Below, one piece after another: positions 36,577 through 45,193 of a stretch of DNA of 64,000 nucleotides. The DNA is from Candidatus Gastranaerophilales bacterium. Its GTDB lineage: Bacteria; Cyanobacteriota; Vampirovibrionia; Gastranaerophilales; Gastranaerophilaceae. Position 1 is the first letter of the stretch. Every line of letters begins with the position of its first letter. The position numbers were made by a program, and so were the translations under genes. A model generated the notes under the pieces. That model was not told where the DNA came from, did not search any database, and saw only the letters and a list, made by a program, of their open reading frames with translations. Where the stretch lies: positions 1-64,000 of the forward strand of contig CALUXU010000002.1 in NCBI GenBank assembly GCA_944324825.1, in the 5' to 3' direction.

Positions 36577-37404
36577 TCACTCTTTAACAGCACCTTTTAA
36601 AATATCGTTTATCAGGTATTTCTTCTCCATCAAGAAAATTATTATAGTCGGTACAGCACACACAACAGAGCAGGCAAACAAATCACCCCACATAGTAATC
36701 TCGCGGTAACTCCCTTTAAATATTGCCAGTCCCAGAGGCAATGTCCGCATTGTTTCGGAATTTGTTACAATCAACGGCCAGATAAAACTGTTCCATGAAG
36801 TTATAAACGTAAATATCGCAAGTGTTGCAATTGCAGGAGCTGCCAAAGGCATCGCAATTTTGAAAAACATCTGGAATCGATTGCAGCCGTCTATTGTTGC
36901 AGCATCTTCGAGCTCTTTTGAAAACCCTAAAAAATACTGGCGCATCATAAATACTCCAAAACCGCCAAAAATCCCCGGGAGTATAAGAGCCTGATAAGTA
37001 TCAACAAGATGCAGCTCTCTCATTAGAAAAAATAAAGGTACAATATTTACCTGAGGCGGAATAAACATTGTGATAAGAAAAATAAAAAATATTATATCCC
37101 GTCCCTTAAAACTCATTCTTGCAAACGCATAACCTGCGAGGGTAGAAAACAAAACCTGTCCTATTGTCGTAAATACTGCAACAACAAGGCTGTTTACAAA
37201 ATACCTTGTGACAGGAATTGAATTAAAGACGTGAAAATAGTTATTCAAAGTTAACGACATATCCTTAAAAGAAAGTTCGTTATTAGAAGAAAAGGATATC
37301 AAAAACATCACAAGGAACGGAAATAACATGCCGGCAGCTGTCGTTATTAAAATGAAATGTAAGAGTAACTTTTTTTTGAAAAACATATAAATTAATTTTA
37401 GCAT
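36577..37404 (-). CDS. Carbohydrate ABC transporter permease, MalG-type (orphan)
   Basis: A 275-residue six-helix permease with the EAA loop LEDAATIDGCNRFQMFFKIAMPLAAPAI and the MalG-like C-terminus. It should form half of the membrane pore of a sugar importer. No binding protein, MalF partner or ATPase is adjacent, which is unusual for this family. A second start at Met7 (MFFKKK) is equally plausible; TGCTAAAAT precedes it by 8 nt. Confidence 0.85.
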   Translation of the reverse strand: MLKLIYMFFKKKLLLHFILITTAAGMLFPFLVMFLISFSSNNELSFKDMSLTLNNYFHVFNSIPVTRYFVNSLVVAVFTTIGQVLFSTLAGYAFARMSFKGRDIIFFIFLITMFIPPQVNIVPLFFLMRELHLVDTYQALILPGIFGGFGVFMMRQYFLGFSKELEDAATIDGCNRFQMFFKIAMPLAAPAIATLAIFTFITSWNSFIWPLIVTNSETMRTLPLGLAIFKGSYREITMWGDLFACSVVCAVPTIIIFLMEKKYLINDILKGAVKE

Positions 37405-37447
37405 AACTTTAATATTAATATTTGATTTTTTAATAAATTAATTAATA

Positions 37448-37453
37448 TATAAT
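37448..37453 (+). promoter_or_regulatory. -10 element of leaderless-type promoter
   Basis: TATAAT ends 7 nt before the ATG at 37461. No Shine-Dalgarno sequence is present. Confidence 0.45.
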
Positions 37454-37460
37454 ATATAAG

Positions 37461-38042
37461 ATGAAGAAAATAATTACTTTAATTTTCATATTCCTGTTTG
37501 GAATCTTCCAAACAGCATCAGCGGATCCTGAGTTGAGAGACTATGACGGGATCGAAGTTCCTGAAGGTACGTTTATTCAGGTTATTTCTTTACAGGAGTT
37601 CTCAACCCTCAATTCGGATGAGAAAACACCTTTGAAATTCGTATCAACAAATGATATCTATATGTTTGATACAAACGTTATTCCTAAAGGAACAATATTT
37701 TTCGGAAAAATAGAAAAAAAGAACGAGCCGATAATCGGAACAAATGCTTCAATGGTTGTGAGGATAACAAAATTACGTTTTGAAGACGGATATGAGAACC
37801 CTTTGTACGCTTATATTTATACAAATAACGGTTGCTTGATAGGCGGCGAGATGACAGCTCCTGCAACATACGATAAAATTCCTCATTACCACAAAGGAAT
37901 CTGCAGGCACTATGTAGGCGTTCTCAGATGGGTTCCGGGACCGACCAGAGCAATGGGAGAACATACCTCCGTCGCATCCGGTGCACAAATGCTTATCGTA
38001 CTAAAAGGTCCGGCATATATTACACACTCGTTAAGTAATTGA
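37461..38042 (+). CDS. Secreted protein with VirB10/TrbI-like beta module
   Basis: A 193-residue protein with a signal peptide (1-21, cleavage after ASA). The mature part has the order VPEGTFIQV, NVIPKGTIFFGKIEKK, SMVVRITKLRFEDGYENPLYAYIYT, which parallels the module in the following gene and in the SLH protein at 51.6 kb (GSxVIGxVxE...GxLxLxFxxI...LPxxAxI). That outline recalls VirB10/TrbI C-terminal beta-barrels, but similarity is remote. It probably acts in the periplasm or outer membrane. Confidence 0.6.
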   Translation: MKKIITLIFIFLFGIFQTASADPELRDYDGIEVPEGTFIQVISLQEFSTLNSDEKTPLKFVSTNDIYMFDTNVIPKGTIFFGKIEKKNEPIIGTNASMVVRITKLRFEDGYENPLYAYIYTNNGCLIGGEMTAPATYDKIPHYHKGICRHYVGVLRWVPGPTRAMGEHTSVASGAQMLIVLKGPAYITHSLSN

Positions 38043-38091
38043 CATTCTTCCGATACATAATAAAATATTATAATAGAAGGAGGAGAGTCCT

Positions 38092-38847
38092 ATGAAAAAA
38101 AAGATAAGTGTTTTACTGATATCATCAATGTTTACATTGACAACAGGTATTGCTGCACCTAACTATAACTACCAAAGCGGCGCACAAAACCCTGTATACC
38201 AGCAATCATACTACCCTGCTCCTATGAATCAGACGTACAACAATTACAACAGTACATTAAAAGGGCGTGTAGTAACCGTTCCATCAGGGCAGGTAATGCC
38301 GGGATACGTTTCTACAACAATAAGCTCAGCAAATGCATCTACCGGACAAACCGTACAGATTTCTCTCGGTTCTGATTTTTGCTACAACGGAAACATGATT
38401 GCACCTGCGGGCAGTACCGTAATCGGAACCGTAATAGAAGCAAGAAAAGCTAAAAGAGGCAGTATGAATGGCCGTTTGGGTATCAGGTTTAACCAAATTA
38501 TTACACCTTACGGGCTGCAAATTCCTATTTCCGCAGTGATTAAAACCTCTGACAATTCCGGTATACTTGTCGGCGGAACCAAAATGGATGTTGCAAAAGA
38601 CTATGCTAAAGATGCAGTTGGCGGTGCTGCCGTAGGTGCTTTGTCCGGCTTAGTATTCGGAGCTCTTGCAGGCGGCAACATCGGACGTGGTGCAGCTCTC
38701 GGAACAGCAGTCGGTGCTGGCGGAGGCGTTGTTAAATCGGTTATCGATAAAGGCGACGATGTAGAAATACCTGCCGGCGCATCGCTTGAACTGGTGCTGA
38801 CCCAGCCTGTAACGGTTGCTCCTTCTTCTTACGACTATGAGGAGTAG
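38092..38847 (+). CDS. Secreted VirB10/TrbI-like module protein with Gly-rich segment
   Basis: A 251-residue protein with a signal peptide, a Tyr/Asn/Gln-rich linker (25-55), and a beta module containing GRVVTVPSGQVMPGYVS, IAPAGSTVIGTVIEA, GRLGIRFNQIITPYGLQIPISAVI. A Gly/Ala-rich amphipathic segment (AVGGAAVGALSGLVFGALAGG) is inserted before the last strands (VEIPAGASLELVLTQPV). This is the TrbI/VirB10 outline, known for outer-membrane pores of type IV secretion, but no other such component is present. GGAGGAG precedes the ATG. It lies immediately upstream of tonB. Confidence 0.65.
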   Translation: MKKKISVLLISSMFTLTTGIAAPNYNYQSGAQNPVYQQSYYPAPMNQTYNNYNSTLKGRVVTVPSGQVMPGYVSTTISSANASTGQTVQISLGSDFCYNGNMIAPAGSTVIGTVIEARKAKRGSMNGRLGIRFNQIITPYGLQIPISAVIKTSDNSGILVGGTKMDVAKDYAKDAVGGAAVGALSGLVFGALAGGNIGRGAALGTAVGAGGGVVKSVIDKGDDVEIPAGASLELVLTQPVTVAPSSYDYEE

Positions 38848-38875
38848 TTAACAAGGCTAAAACAATTAGAGGATA

Positions 38876-38911
38876 CTCTTAAATAATGTTTAAGATACAA
38901 TTATTTAAGAG
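38876..38911 (+). promoter_or_regulatory. Stem-loop in the tonB 5' leader
   Basis: CTCTTAAATAAT and ATTATTTAAGAG form a perfect 12-bp stem with a 12-nt loop, ending 15 nt before the tonB ATG. It is followed by A-runs, not T-runs, so it is not a forward terminator; a translation or mRNA-stability element is possible. Confidence 0.5.
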
Positions 38912-38926
38912 AAAAAGAATAAGAAA

Positions 38927-40123
38927 ATGGCATTATTAGATAATAAATACAATTTTATAGATGACGATGAACAAGAAGATGAGGCTTATACACTTCCTGC
39001 CGTTGTAAGAAAAAATGATGAGGGGATAAACTTTAAAGATTCTCTTGCCATGTCTACCGTATTACACCCGTTAACGGTTATGTTGATATGGATGTTTATT
39101 TTTATCGCAGGGATTCTCGGTATCAAATTTGTTATGTTTGACAAACCTCATATGACAAAAGATATTGAGTTTGTTCTTGTAGACAGAGAAGCAATGCCTC
39201 GCGACATGAATACCAGAAACAGAGCTGATATGAACTCACGCTCAGGCGGTGTAAACGATCCGAATAAACCTGTGTCACTGCCTTCTGCTGCGCCGTCTAA
39301 ACCTTCAAAACCGTCATCATCAAGCAGTTCGCTGCAAAAAATGATTCAAAAACAGCAAAAACAAATTCAAAGAGAACAAAAACAGGTAATAAAACAACAA
39401 AGAGTACAACAGCAGCAAGCGGCTAAGGCTCCTGCTCGTAAACAACCGAGTCCTGCTCCTAGGCCGTCTGCACAACGACCGGCGGCACCTACTGTTGCAC
39501 CAAGCACAAGACCTGTTGCGGCACCGCCAAAGGTTGCAATAAAACCTTCAACGCCATTCTCTGTTCCTATTCCGTCAGGACTCCCTGCTGCTAAGTCTTT
39601 ATCAACAGGACCTGTTGGAGGTACATCAAGCAGCACGTCAAGAGCATCATCAGGCGGCTACTCATCAGGCGGAAGCAGCGCCGGAAGATATGCTCCTGCT
39701 CCATCTCTGGCACCGTCACGCAGCGGAGGCTCAGGACAACTGGCAAGAGGTTCAGGTGGCGGCTCATCAGGTAACGTCGGAAACCCTGGCGGCGGTGGCG
39801 GCAGACCTGGGATTGATGCAATCAGAGAACCTGATTTCGGTCCTTATATGAGAGAGTTACAACGTAGAATTAAACTTAATTGGAACCCTCCTAAAGGTAA
39901 CGAAAGTAAAAGAGTTGTACTTTTATTCAAAATAGCAAAAAGCGGCAGAATGTTATCCTGCAGAGTATTGAAATCCTCAGGATTGCCGGCAGCCGATCAG
40001 GCAGCACTAAGGGCTGTTGAATTGACTGCACCGTTCAGACCGCTGCCTGCAGAATTTAGAGGTCAAAGCATTGATATCCAGTTTACGTTTGATTACAACG
40101 TATTTGGAGCAAACAGATATTAA
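38927..40123 (+). CDS. tonB: TonB-family energy transducer
   Basis: A 398-residue inner-membrane-anchored protein. One membrane helix (about 44-67) is followed by a very long Pro/Ala/Ser/Gly/Gln-rich periplasmic linker (about 95-300) and a TonB C-terminal domain (about 305-398: YMRELQRRIKLNWNPP, VLLFKIAKSGRMLSCRVLKSSG, AALRAVELTAPFRPLP). An unusual N-terminal cytoplasmic extension of about 40 acidic residues is present. The domain is intermediate between TonB and TolA. The gene heads exbB-exbD-exbD. Confidence 0.9.
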   Translation: MALLDNKYNFIDDDEQEDEAYTLPAVVRKNDEGINFKDSLAMSTVLHPLTVMLIWMFIFIAGILGIKFVMFDKPHMTKDIEFVLVDREAMPRDMNTRNRADMNSRSGGVNDPNKPVSLPSAAPSKPSKPSSSSSSLQKMIQKQQKQIQREQKQVIKQQRVQQQQAAKAPARKQPSPAPRPSAQRPAAPTVAPSTRPVAAPPKVAIKPSTPFSVPIPSGLPAAKSLSTGPVGGTSSSTSRASSGGYSSGGSSAGRYAPAPSLAPSRSGGSGQLARGSGGGSSGNVGNPGGGGGRPGIDAIREPDFGPYMRELQRRIKLNWNPPKGNESKRVVLLFKIAKSGRMLSCRVLKSSGLPAADQAALRAVELTAPFRPLPAEFRGQSIDIQFTFDYNVFGANRY

Positions 40124-40158
40124 AAAGATAAGCGATAATTAGAAAAGAGGATAAAACT

Positions 40159-40806
40159 ATGGATTTATTATTACATTCAATTCAACTGGACTGGCCGGTA
40201 TTGCTGCCTATCTTAATTTGTTCAATTCTAACAATTGCAGCTGCAATAAACAGAGTTTCGTTTTACAACAAGAACAAACGTGACGTTGTTCAATTTATCC
40301 CGAAGCTTCAAAAAGAATTGGCTAAGAACAACCTTGTAGGAGCACAAAATCTTGCAATCCAATGCGGCGGAGTTATCGGTGAAGTGACAGAAGAAGCTGT
40401 CAGAATTTTTTCAGAACAAAAAAGCGGCTTCTCTCGCTCTTTTGATATTGCTGCAAGTCTTGCATCAAGAAAACTTGAAAACCATTTAACAATTTTAGGT
40501 ACAATCGGTGGTGTTGCACCTTTCTTAGGGTTGTTTGGTACAGTTGTCAGAATTCTTTATACCTTCCAGGATTTGGCAACTCAAGGGAACCAATCAGCAG
40601 CAGTTGCAATGGGTATCGGCTCTGCTTTGATTGCAACAGCCTTCGGTCTTGGTGTTGCGATTGTTGCGGTTATATGCTTCAACTCTTTCCAAGCTATTGT
40701 TAAAAGATTCGAAGACGATTTCCAATTAATTAAATTATTGTTCTTAAGCTTCGTTGACTCAGAAGACGAATCAAACACAGGAAAATCTCAAAGTATAGCA
40801 TTATAA
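40159..40806 (+). CDS. exbB: ExbB/TolQ/MotA-family proton channel subunit
   Basis: A 215-residue three-helix membrane protein. The conserved LGTIGGVAPFLGLFGTVVRI segment and the GIGSALIATAFGLGVAI helix are those of ExbB/TolQ, which form the pentameric stator powering TonB or TolA by the proton-motive force. AGAGGA precedes the ATG. It is 35 bp after tonB and 20 bp before the first exbD. Confidence 0.93.
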   Translation: MDLLLHSIQLDWPVLLPILICSILTIAAAINRVSFYNKNKRDVVQFIPKLQKELAKNNLVGAQNLAIQCGGVIGEVTEEAVRIFSEQKSGFSRSFDIAASLASRKLENHLTILGTIGGVAPFLGLFGTVVRILYTFQDLATQGNQSAAVAMGIGSALIATAFGLGVAIVAVICFNSFQAIVKRFEDDFQLIKLLFLSFVDSEDESNTGKSQSIAL

Positions 40807-40826
40807 TATTATAGGAAAATACTACA

Positions 40827-41315
40827 ATGGGAATGAAAACAGGCAAAGGCAAAAATGCCATGTTTACAGAAATAAATATCACACCTTTGACAGATATCTT
40901 TCTGGTACTGTTAATCATTATGATGGTTGTCGCTCCAACCTTCCAGTCTGTTGACAACTCTATAACAGTGCCGGAGATTAACAGCGGTGTTTCTATTGAA
41001 CAAAAAAATGCAACTGTTTCAGTTACCCAAAGCGGTGCAATGTTTTTGAATGATAAAAAAATAAATCCTGATAATCTGGCTTCTGCCCTTGTGGAATTAA
41101 AACCAAAACTAGAAAAAAAAGAAGTTGTTGTAAAAGCAGATGAACGTGTTAAAAGCGCAGAAATTATGAAAATAATGAACGCTGCACAGGAGGCTGAATA
41201 CAAAAAACTTATTGTGGCAGGTGAGCCGTTGAATAAAAAGGCACAAAAAGTTCTTGAACAGCAAAACGATATCATAGAACAAAATCAGGAACAGTTAGAA
41301 GGAGGTAATTATTAA
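40827..41315 (+). CDS. exbD: ExbD/TolR-family protein, first copy
   Basis: A 162-residue single-pass protein. FTEINITPLTDIFLVLLIIMMVVAP contains the membrane helix with the proton-carrying Asp. The periplasmic domain (residues 40-135) is typical, with an added Gln/Glu-rich tail (QEQLEGGNY). Its stop overlaps the next ATG (TAATG). Confidence 0.92.
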   Translation: MGMKTGKGKNAMFTEINITPLTDIFLVLLIIMMVVAPTFQSVDNSITVPEINSGVSIEQKNATVSVTQSGAMFLNDKKINPDNLASALVELKPKLEKKEVVVKADERVKSAEIMKIMNAAQEAEYKKLIVAGEPLNKKAQKVLEQQNDIIEQNQEQLEGGNY

Positions 41316-41692
41316 TGAAAGATTCATTTAATGAGATTAATATTACACCTTTGACAGATATTTTCCTTGTTCTGTTGATTATCATGATGGTTATAGCTCC
41401 TCTGCTCGACCAACAGGGACTTAATTTAACCGTTCCGGAAAATGTGCAGGCTGAAAATATCAAGGAAGCTAAGACGATTAATTTTGTGGTTTCAAACGAT
41501 AACAAATTCTTGCTTAACGGGCAGGAAGTAGCCGCAGAAAATCTGGAAACGGTTATTGCAGACCAGGCCAAAACACTTACAGACGGCCTATTAATCCAAT
41601 CAGACCCTGAAGCTACCCACGGCGCTGTTGTAAAACTTATGGACAGCGCAAGAAATGCCGGTGTAACTAATATTTCCGTTGTCGGACTATAG
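41315..41692 (+). CDS. ExbD/TolR-family protein, second copy
   Basis: A 125-residue paralogue of the preceding gene with the nearly identical start FNEINITPLTDIFLVLLIIMMVIAP but a diverged periplasmic domain and no tail. GGAGG precedes the ATG, and translation is coupled by TAATG. ExbD dimers sit in the ExbB pore, so the two genes could give a heterodimer or serve two transducers. The stop codon abuts a GGGGGGGGTAAATG repeat end. Confidence 0.92.
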   Translation: MKDSFNEINITPLTDIFLVLLIIMMVIAPLLDQQGLNLTVPENVQAENIKEAKTINFVVSNDNKFLLNGQEVAAENLETVIADQAKTLTDGLLIQSDPEATHGAVVKLMDSARNAGVTNISVVGL

Positions 41693-41836
41693 GGGGGGGG
41701 TAAATGAGAGGTAAAGGGGTAAATGAATAGGTTAAAATTGCTCCTACACATTGGAATGTAGGAATTGTCATACGTAATTAAAGTATCCCTAACCTACGAA
41801 CTGTTTAGATTACTTCGCTATCGCTCGTAATGACGG
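41693..41836. repeat. Intergenic GGGGTAAATG-family repeat
   Basis: Directly after the exbD stop come two GGGGTAAATG-type ends, GGTTAAAATTG, the palindrome CCTACACATTGGAATGTAGG (41742-41762) and TTACTTCGCTATCGCTCGTAATGAC. The same blocks occur at 5859-6070, 6431-6592, 48122-48275 and 58090-58214. Confidence 0.7.
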
Positions 41837-41840
41837 ATTT

Positions 41841-42833
41841 CTAGTCACGCTTCACTAAAAACGCATAAGCCGTTTTGATACTATCTTCAAGAGTGTGTTC
41901 CGGTCTCCAACCCAAAACCTTTTTCGCCTTCGTATTATCCGCAACAAGTGATGCAGGATCACCTTCTCTTCTTGGCATCATATTTACCGGGATATTTTTG
42001 CCCGTCACGTTTTCACAGGCAGAGAACACTTCTTTTACCGTATCACCGTTTTTGGTTCCTAAATTAAAATAGTTTGTTTCACCGCCGTTATTCAGGTATT
42101 CAAGAGCCAGAATATGCGCTTGAGCCAAATCCTCTACATTTATATAATCTCTTACACAAGTTCCGTCTTTTGTCGGGTAATCATCACCATACATTTCAAA
42201 TGTTTTGCCGCCGGATAATGTTGATTTCAAAATATTCGGAATCAGGTGAGTTTCAGGATTGTGCCATTCGCCTACTCTGGTTTTGGAATCAGCGCCGGCA
42301 ACATTGAAATAACGCAGCCTTACACTTCTTAAATCATAAGCCTTTGAATAATCATCCATAATCTTTTCGACCATCAGTTTACTGTTTCCGTAAGGATTGA
42401 TAGGACTTTGAGGATGGTTTTCATCTATCGGAATATATTCCGGCTCACCGTATGTTGCAGCTGTCGATGAGAATACTATCTTTTTAACCCCGTGTGACAT
42501 CATCGCATTTAAAAGGTTCAATGTTCCGTATACGTTGTTATAATAGTATTTTTGAGGTTCTTTTACGGATTCACCGACAAGAGATAGCGCCGCAAAATGA
42601 ACCACCGCATCAATTTTATACTTGTCAAAAACAGAGTTTATATCCTCAAGGGTTTTCAAATCACCCTTTACAAATTCAACTTTTCCTTCTTTTTGTAATG
42701 TTTCAACTGTTTCAATATGTCCCGTTTCAAGATTGTCAAAAATAACAACCTCTAAACCTTTATTTAAAAGCGCCAAAACACAATGACTTCCGATATATCC
42801 TGCCCCGCCGGTTACTAATATAAAATTATTCAT
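41841..42833 (-). CDS. galE: UDP-glucose 4-epimerase
   Basis: A 330-residue short-chain dehydrogenase/reductase epimerase interconverting UDP-glucose and UDP-galactose. The NAD motif GGAGYIGS, FAALSLVGESV, SSTAATYGEP and the catalytic YGNSK are present; length and the ending LGWRPEHTLEDSIKTA are typical. GAGGAAAAG precedes the ATG. It supplies sugars for envelope polysaccharides. Confidence 0.95.
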   Translation of the reverse strand: MNNFILVTGGAGYIGSHCVLALLNKGLEVVIFDNLETGHIETVETLQKEGKVEFVKGDLKTLEDINSVFDKYKIDAVVHFAALSLVGESVKEPQKYYYNNVYGTLNLLNAMMSHGVKKIVFSSTAATYGEPEYIPIDENHPQSPINPYGNSKLMVEKIMDDYSKAYDLRSVRLRYFNVAGADSKTRVGEWHNPETHLIPNILKSTLSGGKTFEMYGDDYPTKDGTCVRDYINVEDLAQAHILALEYLNNGGETNYFNLGTKNGDTVKEVFSACENVTGKNIPVNMMPRREGDPASLVADNTKAKKVLGWRPEHTLEDSIKTAYAFLVKRD

Positions 42834-42893
42834 TACTATTACTTTTCCTCATTAATATTCAATAGTATATAATTATTGTACACTAAATAAATT

Positions 42894-43451
42894 TTATCTT
42901 ACACTAATACCTTCATCAAGATATTTTATAAGTGGATAAATAAAGAATTCTATTATGCGTCTTCGTCCTATTTCTATTTCTGCATTTAAAGTCATACCCG
43001 TAGATATTGATTGTTCAATCCCTTCTACCAATAATTTACTTTCTTTAGGGATAATATACACTTCATAAACTGCACCTAGCTTTGAATCATTTATACTATT
43101 TTTAGATATAGATTTAACTGTCCCCCTATTAGCAGCTTCAATAATCGTATCTAAATTGTCATCTAATATGTATGTATCATTTCCATTGTCACCTTCTAGA
43201 GTATCTCGTCCGGTTCCACCATTTAGAATATCATTTCCTACATTACCCCAAATAGAATCATTTCCGGCATCTCCATATAATTTATCATTACCGACCGCAC
43301 CATCAAGTGTATCATTACCATCACCACCATATATACTATCATTGCCTCATGCGCCATTTATATAGTCATTACCACCATACCCATATATGGTATCACCATA
43401 TATGGTTCCGTTGAGATTTTCACTAGTTGAATCGCCATCAATTTTTGCCAT
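42894..43451 (-). pseudogene. RTX repeat protein fused to HlyD C-terminus, with in-frame TGA
   Basis: Reading from an ATG with AGGAGA 7 nt upstream, 186 codons give an RTX calcium-binding domain (residues 1-105, at least seven GGxGNDxL-type nonapeptides) that passes at residues 108-112 directly into the C-terminal end of a type I secretion adaptor (HlyD family: [31 protein letters not shown]). A TGA interrupts codon 35 (43347-43349), at a variable position of a repeat. Substrate and adaptor are normally separate proteins, so this looks like a deletion fusion of a hemolysin-type secretion locus that has since decayed. No HlyB or other HlyD remains here. Standard code is used elsewhere (TGA ends kdsA and truB), so recoding is unlikely. 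Confidence 0.75.
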
Positions 43452-43640
43452 AATATTTCTCCTATAACTACCTAATTAATTCGTAACATATTGAATTAAT
43501 TTGAAATTATAATATATTTTTTTTAGTAAACTATATATTAACCAGTCAGCTATTTTTTTTATTTCTCATTAATATAGCCGATTTTATTTATTTAGACAAT
43601 TTATATAATCTGATTGTATTTTTAACTTGGAGGGGCAATA

Positions 43641-44684
43641 ATGAATATAGGTACATTTAATAGTTGTGTAAATAATAATACAAACTCTATATTAACCAGT
43701 AACATTTATAAAAATTATATAAATAAAGATGATAATACAATCTCATCAGAAAAGACTTTTGCAGATATATATGAATCCCAAATATCAGCAGAACAATATC
43801 AAAATTTATCTGACTATGAACAAATAATACATGCAGGAAATACACAATTAAATACTCTTAAGAATTCATTTATGAACAGGGACTATAGTTATCCGTGGGA
43901 TCACACGTATTATACATTTACATTTGCTAATCTCTTATTAGAGGAAATACCCTCAAAAGAATCTCTCCTAAGCCTGACTCGAGATGAATTTACCGGTATT
44001 ATGGATAAAATCAAAACAGATTTTTCAAATATTAATCATAGCGAAAAATATAAAGAATTTGAACAGGATTGGCATAATGCATATATCAAAGGTCGTCTGG
44101 AATACACCGGATGTAAAGACGAAAAAGAATTAGAAATTTTTAATAAGTTGGTTACAAGCGTTGATGGGTTATACCATATAGATACAAGAGAAGAGTTAGA
44201 ATATCATATTTACGTACAGGCGGCTTCAGGTTATAATGCAGTTTTTCAAGCAGTTTATCCGCCTAATGGTCAAGTACAATATATTGATGATCCAAGATTC
44301 CCGAATATAAGTGAAACATTATCTCAACTAAGTATGGAAGAGTTGGCTCAATGGAATTTTATTGAGGAAAAAAATACTTACGATTATTCTTCCGTTGATA
44401 GCTTAAAATCATTGAAGAGTTTTATCAGTGGAACAATTTTAACAAGTGATAATCTTAGTATAGACTTAAAAGCTAATTGGGGAGAATTTTACAATCTCTC
44501 TGAACAATATGCCGATCAAATTCTTGCAAAATGTGAAGAAATTGATTCCCAAATGTATGAAGATTTGTTAGAAAATGAGCATGAAAAACAAGAAAAGAAC
44601 AATGAAAAAACTATTCAGGAAAAGATAAATAATTATAATATTATAAACTTTAACCAACAAAAAATTAATCAATATATTGCATAG
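43641..44684 (+). CDS. Unknown acidic protein
   Basis: No family recognised. The 347-residue protein has no signal peptide, an Asn/Ser/Thr-rich N-terminus, a central helical region with many aromatic residues (YPWDHTYYTFTFANLLLEE), and a C-terminal Glu/Lys/Asn-rich coiled-coil-like tail. GGAGG precedes the ATG. It overlaps the end of the convergent glycosyltransferase remnant by 20 bp. Composition resembles the lineage-specific proteins at 12-15 kb. Confidence 0.6.
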   Translation: MNIGTFNSCVNNNTNSILTSNIYKNYINKDDNTISSEKTFADIYESQISAEQYQNLSDYEQIIHAGNTQLNTLKNSFMNRDYSYPWDHTYYTFTFANLLLEEIPSKESLLSLTRDEFTGIMDKIKTDFSNINHSEKYKEFEQDWHNAYIKGRLEYTGCKDEKELEIFNKLVTSVDGLYHIDTREELEYHIYVQAASGYNAVFQAVYPPNGQVQYIDDPRFPNISETLSQLSMEELAQWNFIEEKNTYDYSSVDSLKSLKSFISGTILTSDNLSIDLKANWGEFYNLSEQYADQILAKCEEIDSQMYEDLLENEHEKQEKNNEKTIQEKINNYNIINFNQQKINQYIA

Positions 44685-45047
44685 TTTTATGATTTATTGC
44701 TAATGTTTTTATAATATTAATATGTTTAGGTAACAACTTTTTTAAATCATATTTATCAATTACGGTTTGTCTTGCATTATGTCTTATGTGATTAAGTTCT
44801 TGTTTGTTATCAAGGACAAAATTAACCTTGTCCAACAGTTGGTTAATATCAAAAAAATCGACAAGCAGACCATTTATACCATCTTGTATTACTTCTTTGA
44901 CAGGAGGTGTATTAGAAGCTACTACACAACAACCTATTGACATTGATTCAAGCAAAGACCAGGATAATACAAATGGATACGTTAAGTAAACTGTGCAGGA
45001 AAATTCCGATGTGAAAATAAAAATTTCATATAGATATATTACAACTG
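44665..45047 (-). pseudogene. C-terminal remnant of a GT4 glycosyltransferase
   Basis: The open frame from 45047 encodes FTSEFSCTVYLTYPFVLSWSLLESMSIGCCVVASNTPPVKEVIQDG..NGLLVDFF, the acceptor-nucleotide-sugar binding end of a family 4 glycosyltransferase. At least 250 N-terminal residues are missing; upstream the frame is closed by TGA (45048-45050) and soon runs into the repeat at 45108. The conserved Glu of the E-x7-E motif region (SLLESM..VKEV) is retained. It is a decayed fragment. Confidence 0.75.
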
Positions 45048-45107
45048 CTCAATATCACATGTATATTAGCCACTTATCTATATTAATTTATGTGTTCTAC
45101 TTTACAC

Positions 45108-45193
45108 TGGTAGGCGCAACTTCAACCAATACATCCATCCCGTGTAGTCGGAATTTCAATCCAATACATTTACCCCCATTTACCCCTCCAGTA
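45108..45193. repeat. GGGGTAAATG-family repeat overlapping a gene 3' end
   Basis: Two diverged copies of the unit seen at 48122 (GTAGGCGCAACTTCAACCAATACATC and GTAGTCGGAATTTCAATCCAATACATTTACCCCC) end in CATTTACCCC blocks. The last block encodes the C-terminal residues and the stop of the glycosyltransferase at 45170. Confidence 0.65.

Noticed and set aside
39367-39851. Several overlapping frames inside tonB
   Set aside because: They arise from the Pro/Ala/Gly-rich linker, which leaves other frames open by composition; the tonB frame has domain evidence.
43347-43349. In-frame TGA in the RTX gene as selenocysteine, Trp or Gly recoding
   Set aside because: TGA ends kdsA and truB normally in this window, and no SECIS-like hairpin is evident after the codon; a nonsense mutation in a decaying fusion is simpler.
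43156-43365. Plus-strand frame of 69 codons rich in Ser/Pro
   Set aside because: It is the antisense shadow of the RTX glycine/aspartate repeats on the minus strand and has no ribosome-binding site.
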